Positions 8,352 through 16,312 of a DNA stretch of 37,664 nt are shown here, in pieces. Origin of the DNA: Bacillus sp. (in: firmicutes) (lineage in GTDB: Bacteria; Bacillota; Bacilli; Bacillales; Cytobacillaceae). The stretch covers positions 1-37,664 of the forward strand of contig JAIMAD010000002.1 in assembly GCA_023512145.1 (NCBI GenBank). The letters run 5' to 3'. The notes under the pieces are model-generated. The model searched no databases and had not been told where the DNA came from. It saw only the letters and a list, made by a program, of their open reading frames with translations. How positions within the stretch are numbered: the first letter of the stretch is position 1; every line of letters begins with the position of its first letter. A program made the translations under genes and the position numbers.

Positions 8352-9458
8352 CTAAGCCGCTTTTTTGGTTTTCTTTTTCCCGACTCTAAAGAGCAGTCGT
8401 AATAGCGGTGGTACGGCAAAGTAAATAAAAAAGAGGCGGAATAATTGGTATCCGGTCACCATTGATAAATCAGCGTTTACCTCATGGGCCAAAATGGCCA
8501 TTTGATCCATACCACCTGGTGCCAAGCTTAAGAAACTAGTCGATGGGGTGATATGGTCAAAATAAACAAGAATAAAACTTAATCCTAACGAACCTAAAAT
8601 CATCACTATCCCACTAATAAGTGCGAGTGTAATGATTTTTGTTTTGTGCTGTAATTTTTCAGGTTTCAGTAATAATCCTATATATCCGCCAATCATAAAT
8701 TGTGAGATATCCAAAAGTGTAGGCGTTAGTGGTGGACCATGTAGACCAGAAATAGTTGCTATTGCTGTAACAATGATTGGTCCTAACATAAAGGGCGTTG
8801 GAAATTTTAGTTTTTTGAAAAGAAATGCGCAAAGAACACAAAGGATTGTAAACCAAATGATAACTGGAAAAAGAGGGGCAGACGATTGTAAGGTCGTTCC
8901 AACAGAGTCCAAGAGAGCATATGTAGGTGTGTTTTTAAAAAACGGTCCTAAAATAAGAAAAGGAACGAAGAAAATAATCATAATCAATCTAGCCACTTGT
9001 AGGAAGGTAACAATCGTAATATCAATTCCTTTAACTTCTTCGGCAAAAATAATCATTTGCGAAAGTCCTCCAGGAATACTACCTATCAGGATGGTTGGAT
9101 AATCAACACCAGAAAGTTTGGAAACAACAAAGGCAATGCCTGCACAAAAACAAATAAGTACAACCGTTAAAATAAGCATGAAAGGCAGTTTTCCAGCAAT
9201 CTGAAAGAGAGCATCCCTTGTAAATGAAAGCCCAATTGAATATCCGACAATAATCAAACCAGTATCTCGAATACTAGTAGGCCAGTAAAGCTGAATGTTT
9301 CCAAATCTAGAACCAATTAAAACAGCTGTCATTGGTCCGAGCAACCAAGGAATGGGAGTATGGAGATAGGTGAACGTTAGCCCGCCGATAATGGCAACCA
9401 TCAGTGTAATGAGAAAACGAAACGTTTTGTTGTTATAATTTTTAGCAATGTGGACCAA
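8352..9458 (-). CDS. AbrB-family (AbrB_dup/AmoA-like) membrane transporter
   Basis: An integral membrane protein of 368 aa with about ten TM helices in two similar halves, the arrangement of the AbrB/YgbE-duplication family. The paired signatures IGSIPGGLSQMIIFAEEV and LSLAPGGMDQMAILAHEV are the internal duplicates and are diagnostic. The start is a TTG at 9458 with AGAAGGG 6 nt upstream; no ATG fits. The family is loosely annotated as ammonia monooxygenase-like or a putative transporter; no substrate can be given. It is transcribed away from the pel operon. Confidence 0.85.
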   Translation of the reverse strand: MVHIAKNYNNKTFRFLITLMVAIIGGLTFTYLHTPIPWLLGPMTAVLIGSRFGNIQLYWPTSIRDTGLIIVGYSIGLSFTRDALFQIAGKLPFMLILTVVLICFCAGIAFVVSKLSGVDYPTILIGSIPGGLSQMIIFAEEVKGIDITIVTFLQVARLIMIIFFVPFLILGPFFKNTPTYALLDSVGTTLQSSAPLFPVIIWFTILCVLCAFLFKKLKFPTPFMLGPIIVTAIATISGLHGPPLTPTLLDISQFMIGGYIGLLLKPEKLQHKTKIITLALISGIVMILGSLGLSFILVYFDHITPSTSFLSLAPGGMDQMAILAHEVNADLSMVTGYQLFRLFFIYFAVPPLLRLLFRVGKKKTKKAA

Positions 9459-9757
9459 TTGAAACCCTTCTGTCTATTAAATTAGTTTGTTTTTATGTTT
9501 GTTCGTCATTGTTTGTGATAAAAACAAAATTCCAGCAATTAAGATGGCTAGTTCATTATAAAACGCTTTTAGTTTTGTCACCCATTATTTTATCATGTAG
9601 TGCATATTTGTGAAAATCGAAGCACTAGTAGAAGTTGAAATTGGTAAAGGTAATTATGTGATACTGACAATATCCAAGTAGTTAATTATTTTAGGAAAGT
9701 AAAAGAGTCAACAAGTGAAAAAATAAAAAAGAGTAGTAAATTTAAAAATCTAATAAA
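9459..9757. other. Intergenic stretch between transporter gene and pel regulatory region
   Basis: Very A/T-rich. A 24-codon frame at 9610-9681 slightly resembles the start of a Mop/TOBE domain but is too short to call. No other feature is supported here. Confidence 0.5.
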
Positions 9758-9793
9758 ATCGACAAGTATTTTGAACTACAACATTTTTCGACA
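9758..9793 (-). promoter_or_regulatory. Two candidate Spo0A boxes upstream of the pel operon
   Basis: Read on the minus strand, 9787-9793 is TGTCGAA, the exact core of the Spo0A box, followed by an A-run as in the consensus. 9758-9764 is TGTCGAT, one mismatch. The sites are about 30 bp apart and ~90-120 bp upstream of the candidate -10. Binding by Spo0A is inference from the motif and from the usual link between sporulation regulators and matrix genes. Confidence 0.4.
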
Positions 9794-9855
9794 CAATCAA
9801 TTATTACTATTTTACTATGTTAATTTATTTTTTTTAGTATAAATACCTATTTATA

Positions 9856-9886
9856 GTTTTCGAAAACACTATGTACGTGGTAAAAT
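9856..9886 (+). promoter_or_regulatory. Candidate pel promoter with overlapping palindrome
   Basis: An extended -10, TG at 9878-9879 then TAAAAT at 9881-9886, is the best promoter match before the operon. The -35 position falls inside a perfect 12-bp palindrome GTTTTCGAAAAC (9856-9867), which could be an operator. The palindrome resembles, but lacks the central base of, a CodY motif. A leader of ~165 nt would result. Confidence 0.4.
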
Positions 9887-9957
9887 ATTATTGTAATAAC
9901 TTATTTTGAATAATCAGTTTATTTATTCGGCGAGTTAAAATTGGGAAATCTTAGAAG

Positions 9958-9987
9958 TATAGCCTATAACTGGACACTTGGGCTATA
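9958..9987 (+). other. Stem-loop in pel leader
   Basis: TATAGCC (9958-9964) pairs perfectly with GGCTATA (9981-9987), extendable by two G-U pairs, loop ~16 nt. The following GGAGGTAGTAGTGTAACCGA recalls the 3' part of a c-di-GMP-I riboswitch, but the conserved 5' half is absent, so no riboswitch is called. Confidence 0.3.
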
Positions 9988-10058
9988 TGGAGGTAGTAGT
10001 GTAACCGACCCTCTTAAAATTCTTTTTTACAATACGAAAAAAAGAAAGGGGAGAAACA

Positions 10059-12239
10059 ATGAAGATTCTTATAACTGGAGGCTATGGTTTTATTGGCTCA
10101 TTTATTGGTGAAAAATTCTTTCGTGAGAAACATGAAATCTATATCATTGACAATTTATCGACTGGGAAAAAAGAAAATGTGTATTTTCGACACAAGGCAC
10201 TTCTCTCTACTATTGAAAGTGACGAATGTGAAGAGTTTTTCAAAGCCCATAAGTTTGATGTTGTAATACACTGTGCTGCCCAAACGGATGTCCAATTATC
10301 AATTCTTTCACCTAAGAAAGACTCGGAAGTTAATGTTGTCGGGCTAAGCAATATACTGAATTTATCAGCGAAGTACGGAGTGAAACAATTTGTTTTTGCT
10401 TCATCTGCAGCAGTATACGGGGATAATTTATCAATTCCATTAACAGAAGAAACTGCCTGCAACCCAATATCGCCTTATGGCATTAATAAACAAATTGGAG
10501 AAATGTACTGTAAAAAATGGAACGAGCTATATAATCTTTCGACACTAATTTTCAGATTTTCAAATGTGTACGGACCACGCCAAAATTTTAGTAAAGAAAG
10601 TGGTGTTATTTCGGTCTTTGTAAATAAAGTATTGCATGGTGACACGATTACGATTCATGGAAATGGTGAACAAACTAGAGATTTTGTTTATGTAGGGGAC
10701 GTTGCCGACGCTATTTATCGTAGTGTAATTAGCCAGTTAACTGGAATTTATAACCTTTCATCTGAAACTGAAACAAGTATTAATCAACTAATCAATCTTT
10801 TATCTGAGCATGAAGAAATTTCAGACATTCAGCATTCAGAACAAAGACATGGCGATATTGAAAAATCCTCTTTAAGTAATAAGAAAATAATTAAGCACTT
10901 GGATTGGGTACCAAAGTTTACGTTAAGTGAGGGTTTGGAAAAAACTATTTCATACTATCGAAATGAAAAAGACATGAGTACTTCAACCGAATCAACTGTT
11001 TTGCAAAAAAATGAGCTAATTAGAAAAAAATCCTCTCATCTATTACCATACGTAGAAAACCTAGTGTTATTCGGAATGTTTCTTTTTACATTTATGTTCG
11101 TCTCACCGTTATTAGATACGGTTGACTTATGGTTAATCTATATTTTGCTGACGAGTTTACTTTTCGGTAAAACGCAGGGAGTAGTTGCTTCAGTTTTATC
11201 AATTGGCGTCCAAATATTCGATCAAATAGGCAATGGACGAGACTTTGCATCATTATTTGTGGACGATTCTATAATTGCAACTTTTACAATCTATCTTGTC
11301 ATCGGTTTTGTTGTAGGTTACGTAGTGGATAAAAGAAAAATTGCCCTTCATTTTGCAGAAGATGAATTAGACTCGTCTCTTCAAAAATACAAATTTATAA
11401 ATGATATTTATCAAGACACCCGTCTTGTAAAAGAAAATTTACAAAGTCAAATTTTGCATACAGAGGATAGTGTTGGAAAAGTATATAGTGTTGTGAAGAA
11501 ACTAGAAAACTTAGAACCTGAAGAAGTATTTCATGGTGCAATTGCAGTATTGCAAGATTTATTAAAATCCGAAAAATTCGGCATATACGTGACGAGTCCA
11601 GAAAGTAGTTATTTACGACTTATCGCAAAATCTAATGTAAAAGATTTTGAAATTGAATCTTCAATACAATCCAACGAAACACTTTATGGTAAAGCAATCG
11701 AAACACAAAAAGTTCAGTTTAATTGGATGTTTTCAGAAAACTCACCGATGATTTTCGCTCCTATTACTCAGAATGATCAAGTAATAGCCCTCGTTGTTGG
11801 GTATGATTTACCCTTTGAAAAATTAAATTTACATTACCAAAATCTAGTTGAAGTAACAACTCGGTTAATTAGTTCTTCACTTTCAAGAGCATATAGTTAT
11901 GTAACAGAAATCAATAATGGCCGTTTTTTGAGAGACACTAAAGTTCTAACACCCATGTATTTTAACAGGATAGTAGAAAGTAAACTGAACTCTTTTAAAG
12001 AACTAAATGTCCCATTTGTTTTGTTGGAAATCGATGCATCTGTTGAAAATACAGAGCGAATGATTGAAATCTCAAATTTATTAAGAACTAATGATTACTT
12101 AGGTATCAATAAATCGAATCAGGTATTTATTATTCTTTCTAATTTGGGTGAATGGGATGCTGCAAATGTAATAGCCCGTTTCAATAGTAAAGGGTTTAAT
12201 ACAACAGTGGTGGAAGGAGGAATGGTGAATGCTTCTTAA
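10059..12239 (+). CDS. pelD: Fusion of NDP-sugar 4-epimerase (SDR) with c-di-GMP receptor PelD
   Basis: First gene of the Pel exopolysaccharide operon, 726 aa; AAAGGGGAG precedes the ATG. Residues 1-~305 are an extended SDR epimerase: GGYGFIG at 7-13, catalytic SSAAVYG around 115-121 and Y140xxxK144, FRFSNVYGPRQ at 166-175. By family it should interconvert UDP-GlcNAc/UDP-GalNAc, the PelX role. Residues ~330-425 contain four TM helices, ~435-490 a helical linker, ~490-610 a GAF domain and ~635-720 a GGDEF-like domain. In the last, RTND (676-679) keeps the RxxD inhibitory-site motif that binds c-di-GMP, while the GGDEF position reads KSNQV, so it should bind but not make c-di-GMP. This is the PelD architecture with an enzyme attached. 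There is no sign of a sequencing join: one uninterrupted frame crosses the linker. Confidence 0.9.
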   Translation: MKILITGGYGFIGSFIGEKFFREKHEIYIIDNLSTGKKENVYFRHKALLSTIESDECEEFFKAHKFDVVIHCAAQTDVQLSILSPKKDSEVNVVGLSNILNLSAKYGVKQFVFASSAAVYGDNLSIPLTEETACNPISPYGINKQIGEMYCKKWNELYNLSTLIFRFSNVYGPRQNFSKESGVISVFVNKVLHGDTITIHGNGEQTRDFVYVGDVADAIYRSVISQLTGIYNLSSETETSINQLINLLSEHEEISDIQHSEQRHGDIEKSSLSNKKIIKHLDWVPKFTLSEGLEKTISYYRNEKDMSTSTESTVLQKNELIRKKSSHLLPYVENLVLFGMFLFTFMFVSPLLDTVDLWLIYILLTSLLFGKTQGVVASVLSIGVQIFDQIGNGRDFASLFVDDSIIATFTIYLVIGFVVGYVVDKRKIALHFAEDELDSSLQKYKFINDIYQDTRLVKENLQSQILHTEDSVGKVYSVVKKLENLEPEEVFHGAIAVLQDLLKSEKFGIYVTSPESSYLRLIAKSNVKDFEIESSIQSNETLYGKAIETQKVQFNWMFSENSPMIFAPITQNDQVIALVVGYDLPFEKLNLHYQNLVEVTTRLISSSLSRAYSYVTEINNGRFLRDTKVLTPMYFNRIVESKLNSFKELNVPFVLLEIDASVENTERMIEISNLLRTNDYLGINKSNQVFIILSNLGEWDAANVIARFNSKGFNTTVVEGGMVNAS

Positions 12240-13113
12240 TCTATTAATGTTATATTATGCTATTTCAATTTTCTATATTATCGTGGCTCTCCTGTTTAGA
12301 AGAAAAGGTATTTTGGTTCAGGCGTTAATACTGGTAGCTTGCCCCTTTATCGGTCTCTTTTTGGTTGTCAGTATGTTAAGAGAAAAAAACAGTCCAGTAG
12401 GTAGGCTTCCAGACTGGTTATTAAGAAGAGAGAAATATGTTGATGACGCCATTTTTCCAATAAACAATGAGGATGAAGAAAATATCATTCCGTTTGAGGA
12501 CGCATTAATATTGAATGACAATAAGATAAAAAGAAAAATGTTACTTGATATACTTAAAGGTGATTTTTTATTGAATATTGATGCTTTAGAAAAAGCACTC
12601 CAAAATGAGGATTCAGAAACCTCCCATTACGCAGCTACAGCCATACAAAGCATCAAGAGAACTTTGTTGAAAAAAATGTATGAAATGGAAGAACTCTTAA
12701 ATGAAAATAGTAATGACCAATATGCGTTGGAAACCTATCGTGATGTTTTGAAAAACTATATTCGAATTGAATTTTTGGATATAAAGACACGACAGAAATA
12801 TATGAATTATTATTCTCAAACTTTGGAAAAGTTAATTAAAAATGGATCGTCAAATACAATTGATAATTTTATCGAAAAAATTCATGTGGATATAGAGTTA
12901 AATCATTTCAATCATGCATTGGACACTACAAAAGTGTTATTGAAGCATTTCCCTACAAATGAAAATGCATATTTTGCCTCTTTACAGGTTTGTTTTCAAA
13001 TGAAAAACAAAAAAGAGTTTGACCAAATAGTAAAAAAACTAAAAGAATCTAAAACGGTTTTATCGCCAAATAAATTAATTCAATTAAGGTTCTGGATTCA
13101 AGGGGTTTATTGA
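12229..13113 (+). CDS. pelE: PelE, Pel assembly membrane protein with helical repeats
   Basis: 294 aa. Two N-terminal TM helices (about 3-22 and 28-48) are followed by a cytoplasmic helical region. The phrase IPFEDALILNDNKIKRKMLLDIL and then NEDSETSHYAATAIQSIK are typical of PelE, which carries TPR-like repeats and works with PelD and PelG at the membrane. The ATG at 12229 lies inside the end of pelD (11-nt overlap) with GGAGG 8 nt upstream. The stop overlaps the next ATG by one base. Both overlaps suggest translational coupling. The C-terminal TPR character is inferred from helical spacing. Confidence 0.85.
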   Translation: MLLNLLMLYYAISIFYIIVALLFRRKGILVQALILVACPFIGLFLVVSMLREKNSPVGRLPDWLLRREKYVDDAIFPINNEDEENIIPFEDALILNDNKIKRKMLLDILKGDFLLNIDALEKALQNEDSETSHYAATAIQSIKRTLLKKMYEMEELLNENSNDQYALETYRDVLKNYIRIEFLDIKTRQKYMNYYSQTLEKLIKNGSSNTIDNFIEKIHVDIELNHFNHALDTTKVLLKHFPTNENAYFASLQVCFQMKNKKEFDQIVKKLKESKTVLSPNKLIQLRFWIQGVY

Positions 13114-14864
13114 TGAAACCTTCATTCAATATAGGGAAAAGTATATATTTTGTCATGGTATTTGTTTTACTTATTGGGATATTTTTAGTTGTTGTGAAGT
13201 CCGAACGGTTTTTGAATTATAAAGATGTTAATACGCTTTTCAAACAAGAGGGTGATTCAATCCCTGTTATTAAAGCTTCTGAAGAACTTAAAAATAGTCA
13301 AGATATTTATTTAATAATCAGTAATTCTACGGATAAAATAGAATCTCGCTACAGTGAATTATTTGCAAATACTTTAGTGCAACTAAAAAAGCAGTTTAGG
13401 CAAATAGATGTTAACGATAAGACAGCAGATTTTTCTGCTTATACAGGTATAATAATTGCAACGGAGGACCTCTCAAAATTAACACAAATTAATCAATTAA
13501 TAGACTATACAGAACAAGGTGGTTCTCTATTTTTTGCAGTACGACCTTCTCCAAGTAGTACTTTGTCAGCTATCTACCAAACGTTAGGAATTGTTGAACT
13601 AGGAGATTTCATACAAACAAATGGATTAGAATTAGCTACTCCTTTGTTAAGTTCAGATGGACATACTTCTTTTGATAGTCAGTCAATTCAAAACTCTTCC
13701 CTTTCCATTCGACTGAATAAAGAAGTAAATATGCTCGCTACATCTTCGGAAGGAGTGCCATTGCTGTGGGAAAAGGATCTTAATAAAGGAAAATTAGTTG
13801 TATTTAATGGATCGATGCTAAACGACTATTCAAATCGATCCCTGTTTATTAAAGCCCTTACCATGATGACAGATGAATTTATTTATCCGATTATTAATGC
13901 AAAAGTAACAGCTATCGAAGGGTTTCCGTTTCCAATTCCGAATGGATTGGCGCAGGCTTTGGTAGACAGTAAGAGTCTTTCAACAAGGGATTTCTACGGA
14001 AATCAATGGTGGCTAGAAATACTCCGACTAGAAGCAAAATATGATTTGAACTATAGTGCAGGATATGTGGTTAGTTATGATACAGATTTTATCCCTTTCA
14101 AACCTCAACAATATTCTGAAAATCAAGAAGATTTGGCGAGTTTTGGGAAAGAACTGGTGAAAATGGGGGGGGAGCTGGCCATCCAATCATACAGTGATCG
14201 GCCCTTGAGCACAGAAAAAACTTCGAGAGTTTTAACTCTAGTGAAAGACATGAAAAATAGGATTAATCATGCATTGCCAGGATATCCTGTTATTTCTATG
14301 ATCCCACCAGACGATCCATTCCAACTAGGTAATTATCAAACTATTTTTACTAACATGCCAGAAATTAAAACGGTCCTTGCAAATACAGAAGCAGTTCAAC
14401 TATATGGAGATACGGTAATTTTGCCAAAAACAATAGTTGGGTACGATTTGAATACCAAGTCTGAATGGGTTATGCAAAATGAACTATTTGCTAGTGGTTA
14501 TTATGCTCAAGCCATCACACCTCAATATTTCTTGGAAAAGGATACTTCTTTTCATGAAAGTATGCAGGAATTTCAACGGACACAGGAAATCATCCAAACT
14601 GATGTACCATGGTTGAAGGGATTGACGTTGACCAAGACCCATTCAAAAGCAAAGGCATATCTACAGACAGAGATATTCGAAGAAAGAACTGAGAAGGGGA
14701 TTAAATTTTATAGCTCTGCCTTAATAGAGTCACAATCTTTTTTCTTTAAAACAACGAAACAAATCACATACACAGAAAATTGCGATGTGAAAAAAATAGC
14801 GAAAAATTTATATTTAATAGAAGCGACTCAGTCAAACTTTGAAATTGGATTGGAGGAGTTGTAA
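13113..14864 (+). CDS. pelA: PelA deacetylase-like protein (DUF2194 type), probably catalytically degenerate
   Basis: 583 aa, membrane-anchored by one helix at ~10-29, otherwise extracellular. The order is a Rossmann-like region (~60-260) and then a CE4-like deacetylase region (~265-583), as in Gram-positive PelA deacetylases. The start is the ATG at 13113, overlapping the pelE stop (TGATG); AAGGGG lies 8 nt upstream. Family members, as I recall them, carry a DDFPAPIP-like first motif and GGEIGxHGYNHQ with two metal-binding histidines. Here the segments read IEGFPFPIPNG (268-278) and GGELAIQSYSDRP (352-364), so the Asp and both His appear replaced. Overall length and fold segments are intact with no frameshift, pointing to a preserved pseudo-enzyme rather than decay. 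An alignment is needed to be certain. Confidence 0.8.
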   Translation: MKPSFNIGKSIYFVMVFVLLIGIFLVVVKSERFLNYKDVNTLFKQEGDSIPVIKASEELKNSQDIYLIISNSTDKIESRYSELFANTLVQLKKQFRQIDVNDKTADFSAYTGIIIATEDLSKLTQINQLIDYTEQGGSLFFAVRPSPSSTLSAIYQTLGIVELGDFIQTNGLELATPLLSSDGHTSFDSQSIQNSSLSIRLNKEVNMLATSSEGVPLLWEKDLNKGKLVVFNGSMLNDYSNRSLFIKALTMMTDEFIYPIINAKVTAIEGFPFPIPNGLAQALVDSKSLSTRDFYGNQWWLEILRLEAKYDLNYSAGYVVSYDTDFIPFKPQQYSENQEDLASFGKELVKMGGELAIQSYSDRPLSTEKTSRVLTLVKDMKNRINHALPGYPVISMIPPDDPFQLGNYQTIFTNMPEIKTVLANTEAVQLYGDTVILPKTIVGYDLNTKSEWVMQNELFASGYYAQAITPQYFLEKDTSFHESMQEFQRTQEIIQTDVPWLKGLTLTKTHSKAKAYLQTEIFEERTEKGIKFYSSALIESQSFFFKTTKQITYTENCDVKKIAKNLYLIEATQSNFEIGLEEL

Positions 14865-16312
14865 TGAGAATTTGTTTAATATCTGAAGGGGCATACCCTC
14901 GAATTACAGGTGGGGTCTCCAGCTGGATACAAACGATAATCGAAAAAATGCCGGAACATGAGTTCATTGTATTTTCAATTTCTCCCAAGGAAAAAAGTCA
15001 GTCTGAAATTAAATATAAAATGCCACCTAATCTAATACAGTTACGAGAAATATTTTTAGACGCTCATTTAATAAAAGAGCCGAAACATGGCATTCGATAT
15101 AAAATAACTGAGTCTGAAAAAAAAGCCCTCTTGTCACTAATTAGTAGTAAAGAAACAGACTGGGACACACTTTTTCAGTTATTTGTAAGTAGCAGAATTG
15201 ATTCCGTTATGAATTTTTTAGGGAGCAAAGACTTTTACGATGTTGTTTATGAGCTTTGTTCAACACAATTTGCACATGTCCCTTTTACAGATATGTTTTG
15301 GGCTCTACGCTCAATGGTATTGCCACTCTTTATCTGTATTGATCAAAAAATGCCGGAAGCCGACTTGTATCATAGTGTTTCGACAGGATATGCAGGTGTT
15401 TTAGGAAGTTTAGCAAAGTTTCAGTATAATAAGCCGCTCATTCTCACAGAACATGGTATTTATACGCGGGAACGTGAGGAAGAAATTATTAAAGCCACTT
15501 GGATTAAAGGATATTTCAAAGATATTTGGATTGATTACTTTTATAATCTCTCCAATTGTGCTTATGAGCATGCCGATGATATATCTACCTTATTTGAAAG
15601 AAATAGAGAAATTCAAGTTGAAATTGGGTGCCCAATAGAGAAGACATCTATTATTCCAAATGGCATTAATATTACTCGGTTTAACCCTCAATTAAGAGTT
15701 CGTAAACAAGGTATTCATATTGGAGCAATCGTACGGTTAGTCCCTATTAAAGACATAAAAACGATGCTCCAAAGTTTTGCTATCGTCAACCAAGAAATTA
15801 CCGATGTACACTTTTACATTATTGGTCCAAATGAAGAAGACGAAGAATATTTTAACGAATGTTTACAAACCGCTCAGAACCTTAATATTACTCATTTACA
15901 CTTTACAGGAGAAGCAAATGTTTTAGAATATCTTAAATTTCTCGACATTCTTGTCCTATCAAGTCTTAGTGAAGGTCAACCGCTCGTAATTTTAGAAGGG
16001 TTAGCCATGGGAATTCCCTATGTTTCAACAGATGTCGGTGGCTGCAAAGAACTTATTGAAGGGACTACTGACTCCATTGGATCTGCTGGTTATATTGTTC
16101 CTGCTATGCATTTTAATCTGCTAGCGGAAAAAATCGTTGTGCTTGCTAAAGACGAATCCTTACGAAATAAAATGGGTGAAAATGGAATGAAACGAGTGAA
16201 TCAATTGTATCAAGAAGATATGATGCTTAGACGATATGAACAACTCTACCAGAAAAAAAGGGGGAGTGAAGAAGATGGCGGGAATCGGATTTCAGTTAAA
16301 GGAACTGTATGA
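14864..16312 (+). CDS. pelF: PelF glycosyltransferase (GT4)
   Basis: Cytoplasmic glycosyltransferase that polymerises Pel from UDP-sugars, 482 aa. It starts MRICLISEGAYPRITGGVSSW, the hallmark PelF N-terminus. The GT-B fold is supported by TEHGIYTRERE (195-205), VRLVPIKDIK (290-299) with the usual Arg/Lys, and the E370-x7-E378 motif SEGQPLVILE. The ATG overlaps the pelA stop by one base (TAATG) and GGAGGAG precedes it. Its last 38 nt overlap pelG in another frame, so the tail after ~467 is encoded within the pelG start region. Confidence 0.93.
   Translation: MRICLISEGAYPRITGGVSSWIQTIIEKMPEHEFIVFSISPKEKSQSEIKYKMPPNLIQLREIFLDAHLIKEPKHGIRYKITESEKKALLSLISSKETDWDTLFQLFVSSRIDSVMNFLGSKDFYDVVYELCSTQFAHVPFTDMFWALRSMVLPLFICIDQKMPEADLYHSVSTGYAGVLGSLAKFQYNKPLILTEHGIYTREREEEIIKATWIKGYFKDIWIDYFYNLSNCAYEHADDISTLFERNREIQVEIGCPIEKTSIIPNGINITRFNPQLRVRKQGIHIGAIVRLVPIKDIKTMLQSFAIVNQEITDVHFYIIGPNEEDEEYFNECLQTAQNLNITHLHFTGEANVLEYLKFLDILVLSSLSEGQPLVILEGLAMGIPYVSTDVGGCKELIEGTTDSIGSAGYIVPAMHFNLLAEKIVVLAKDESLRNKMGENGMKRVNQLYQEDMMLRRYEQLYQKKRGSEEDGGNRISVKGTV

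Noticed and set aside
9610-9681. 24-codon frame resembling the start of a Mop/TOBE (molybdate-binding) domain
   Set aside because: Too short, no ribosome binding site; resemblance could be chance.
9856-9867. CodY operator
   Set aside because: GTTTTCGAAAAC lacks the central base of the CodY consensus AATTTTCWGAAAATT; kept only as an unnamed palindrome.
9940-10010. c-di-GMP-I (GEMM) riboswitch before pelD
   Set aside because: Only a 3'-like segment (GGAGGTAGTAGTGTAACCGA) resembles it; the conserved 5' half with its GAAA loop and GACGCAAAGC is missing.
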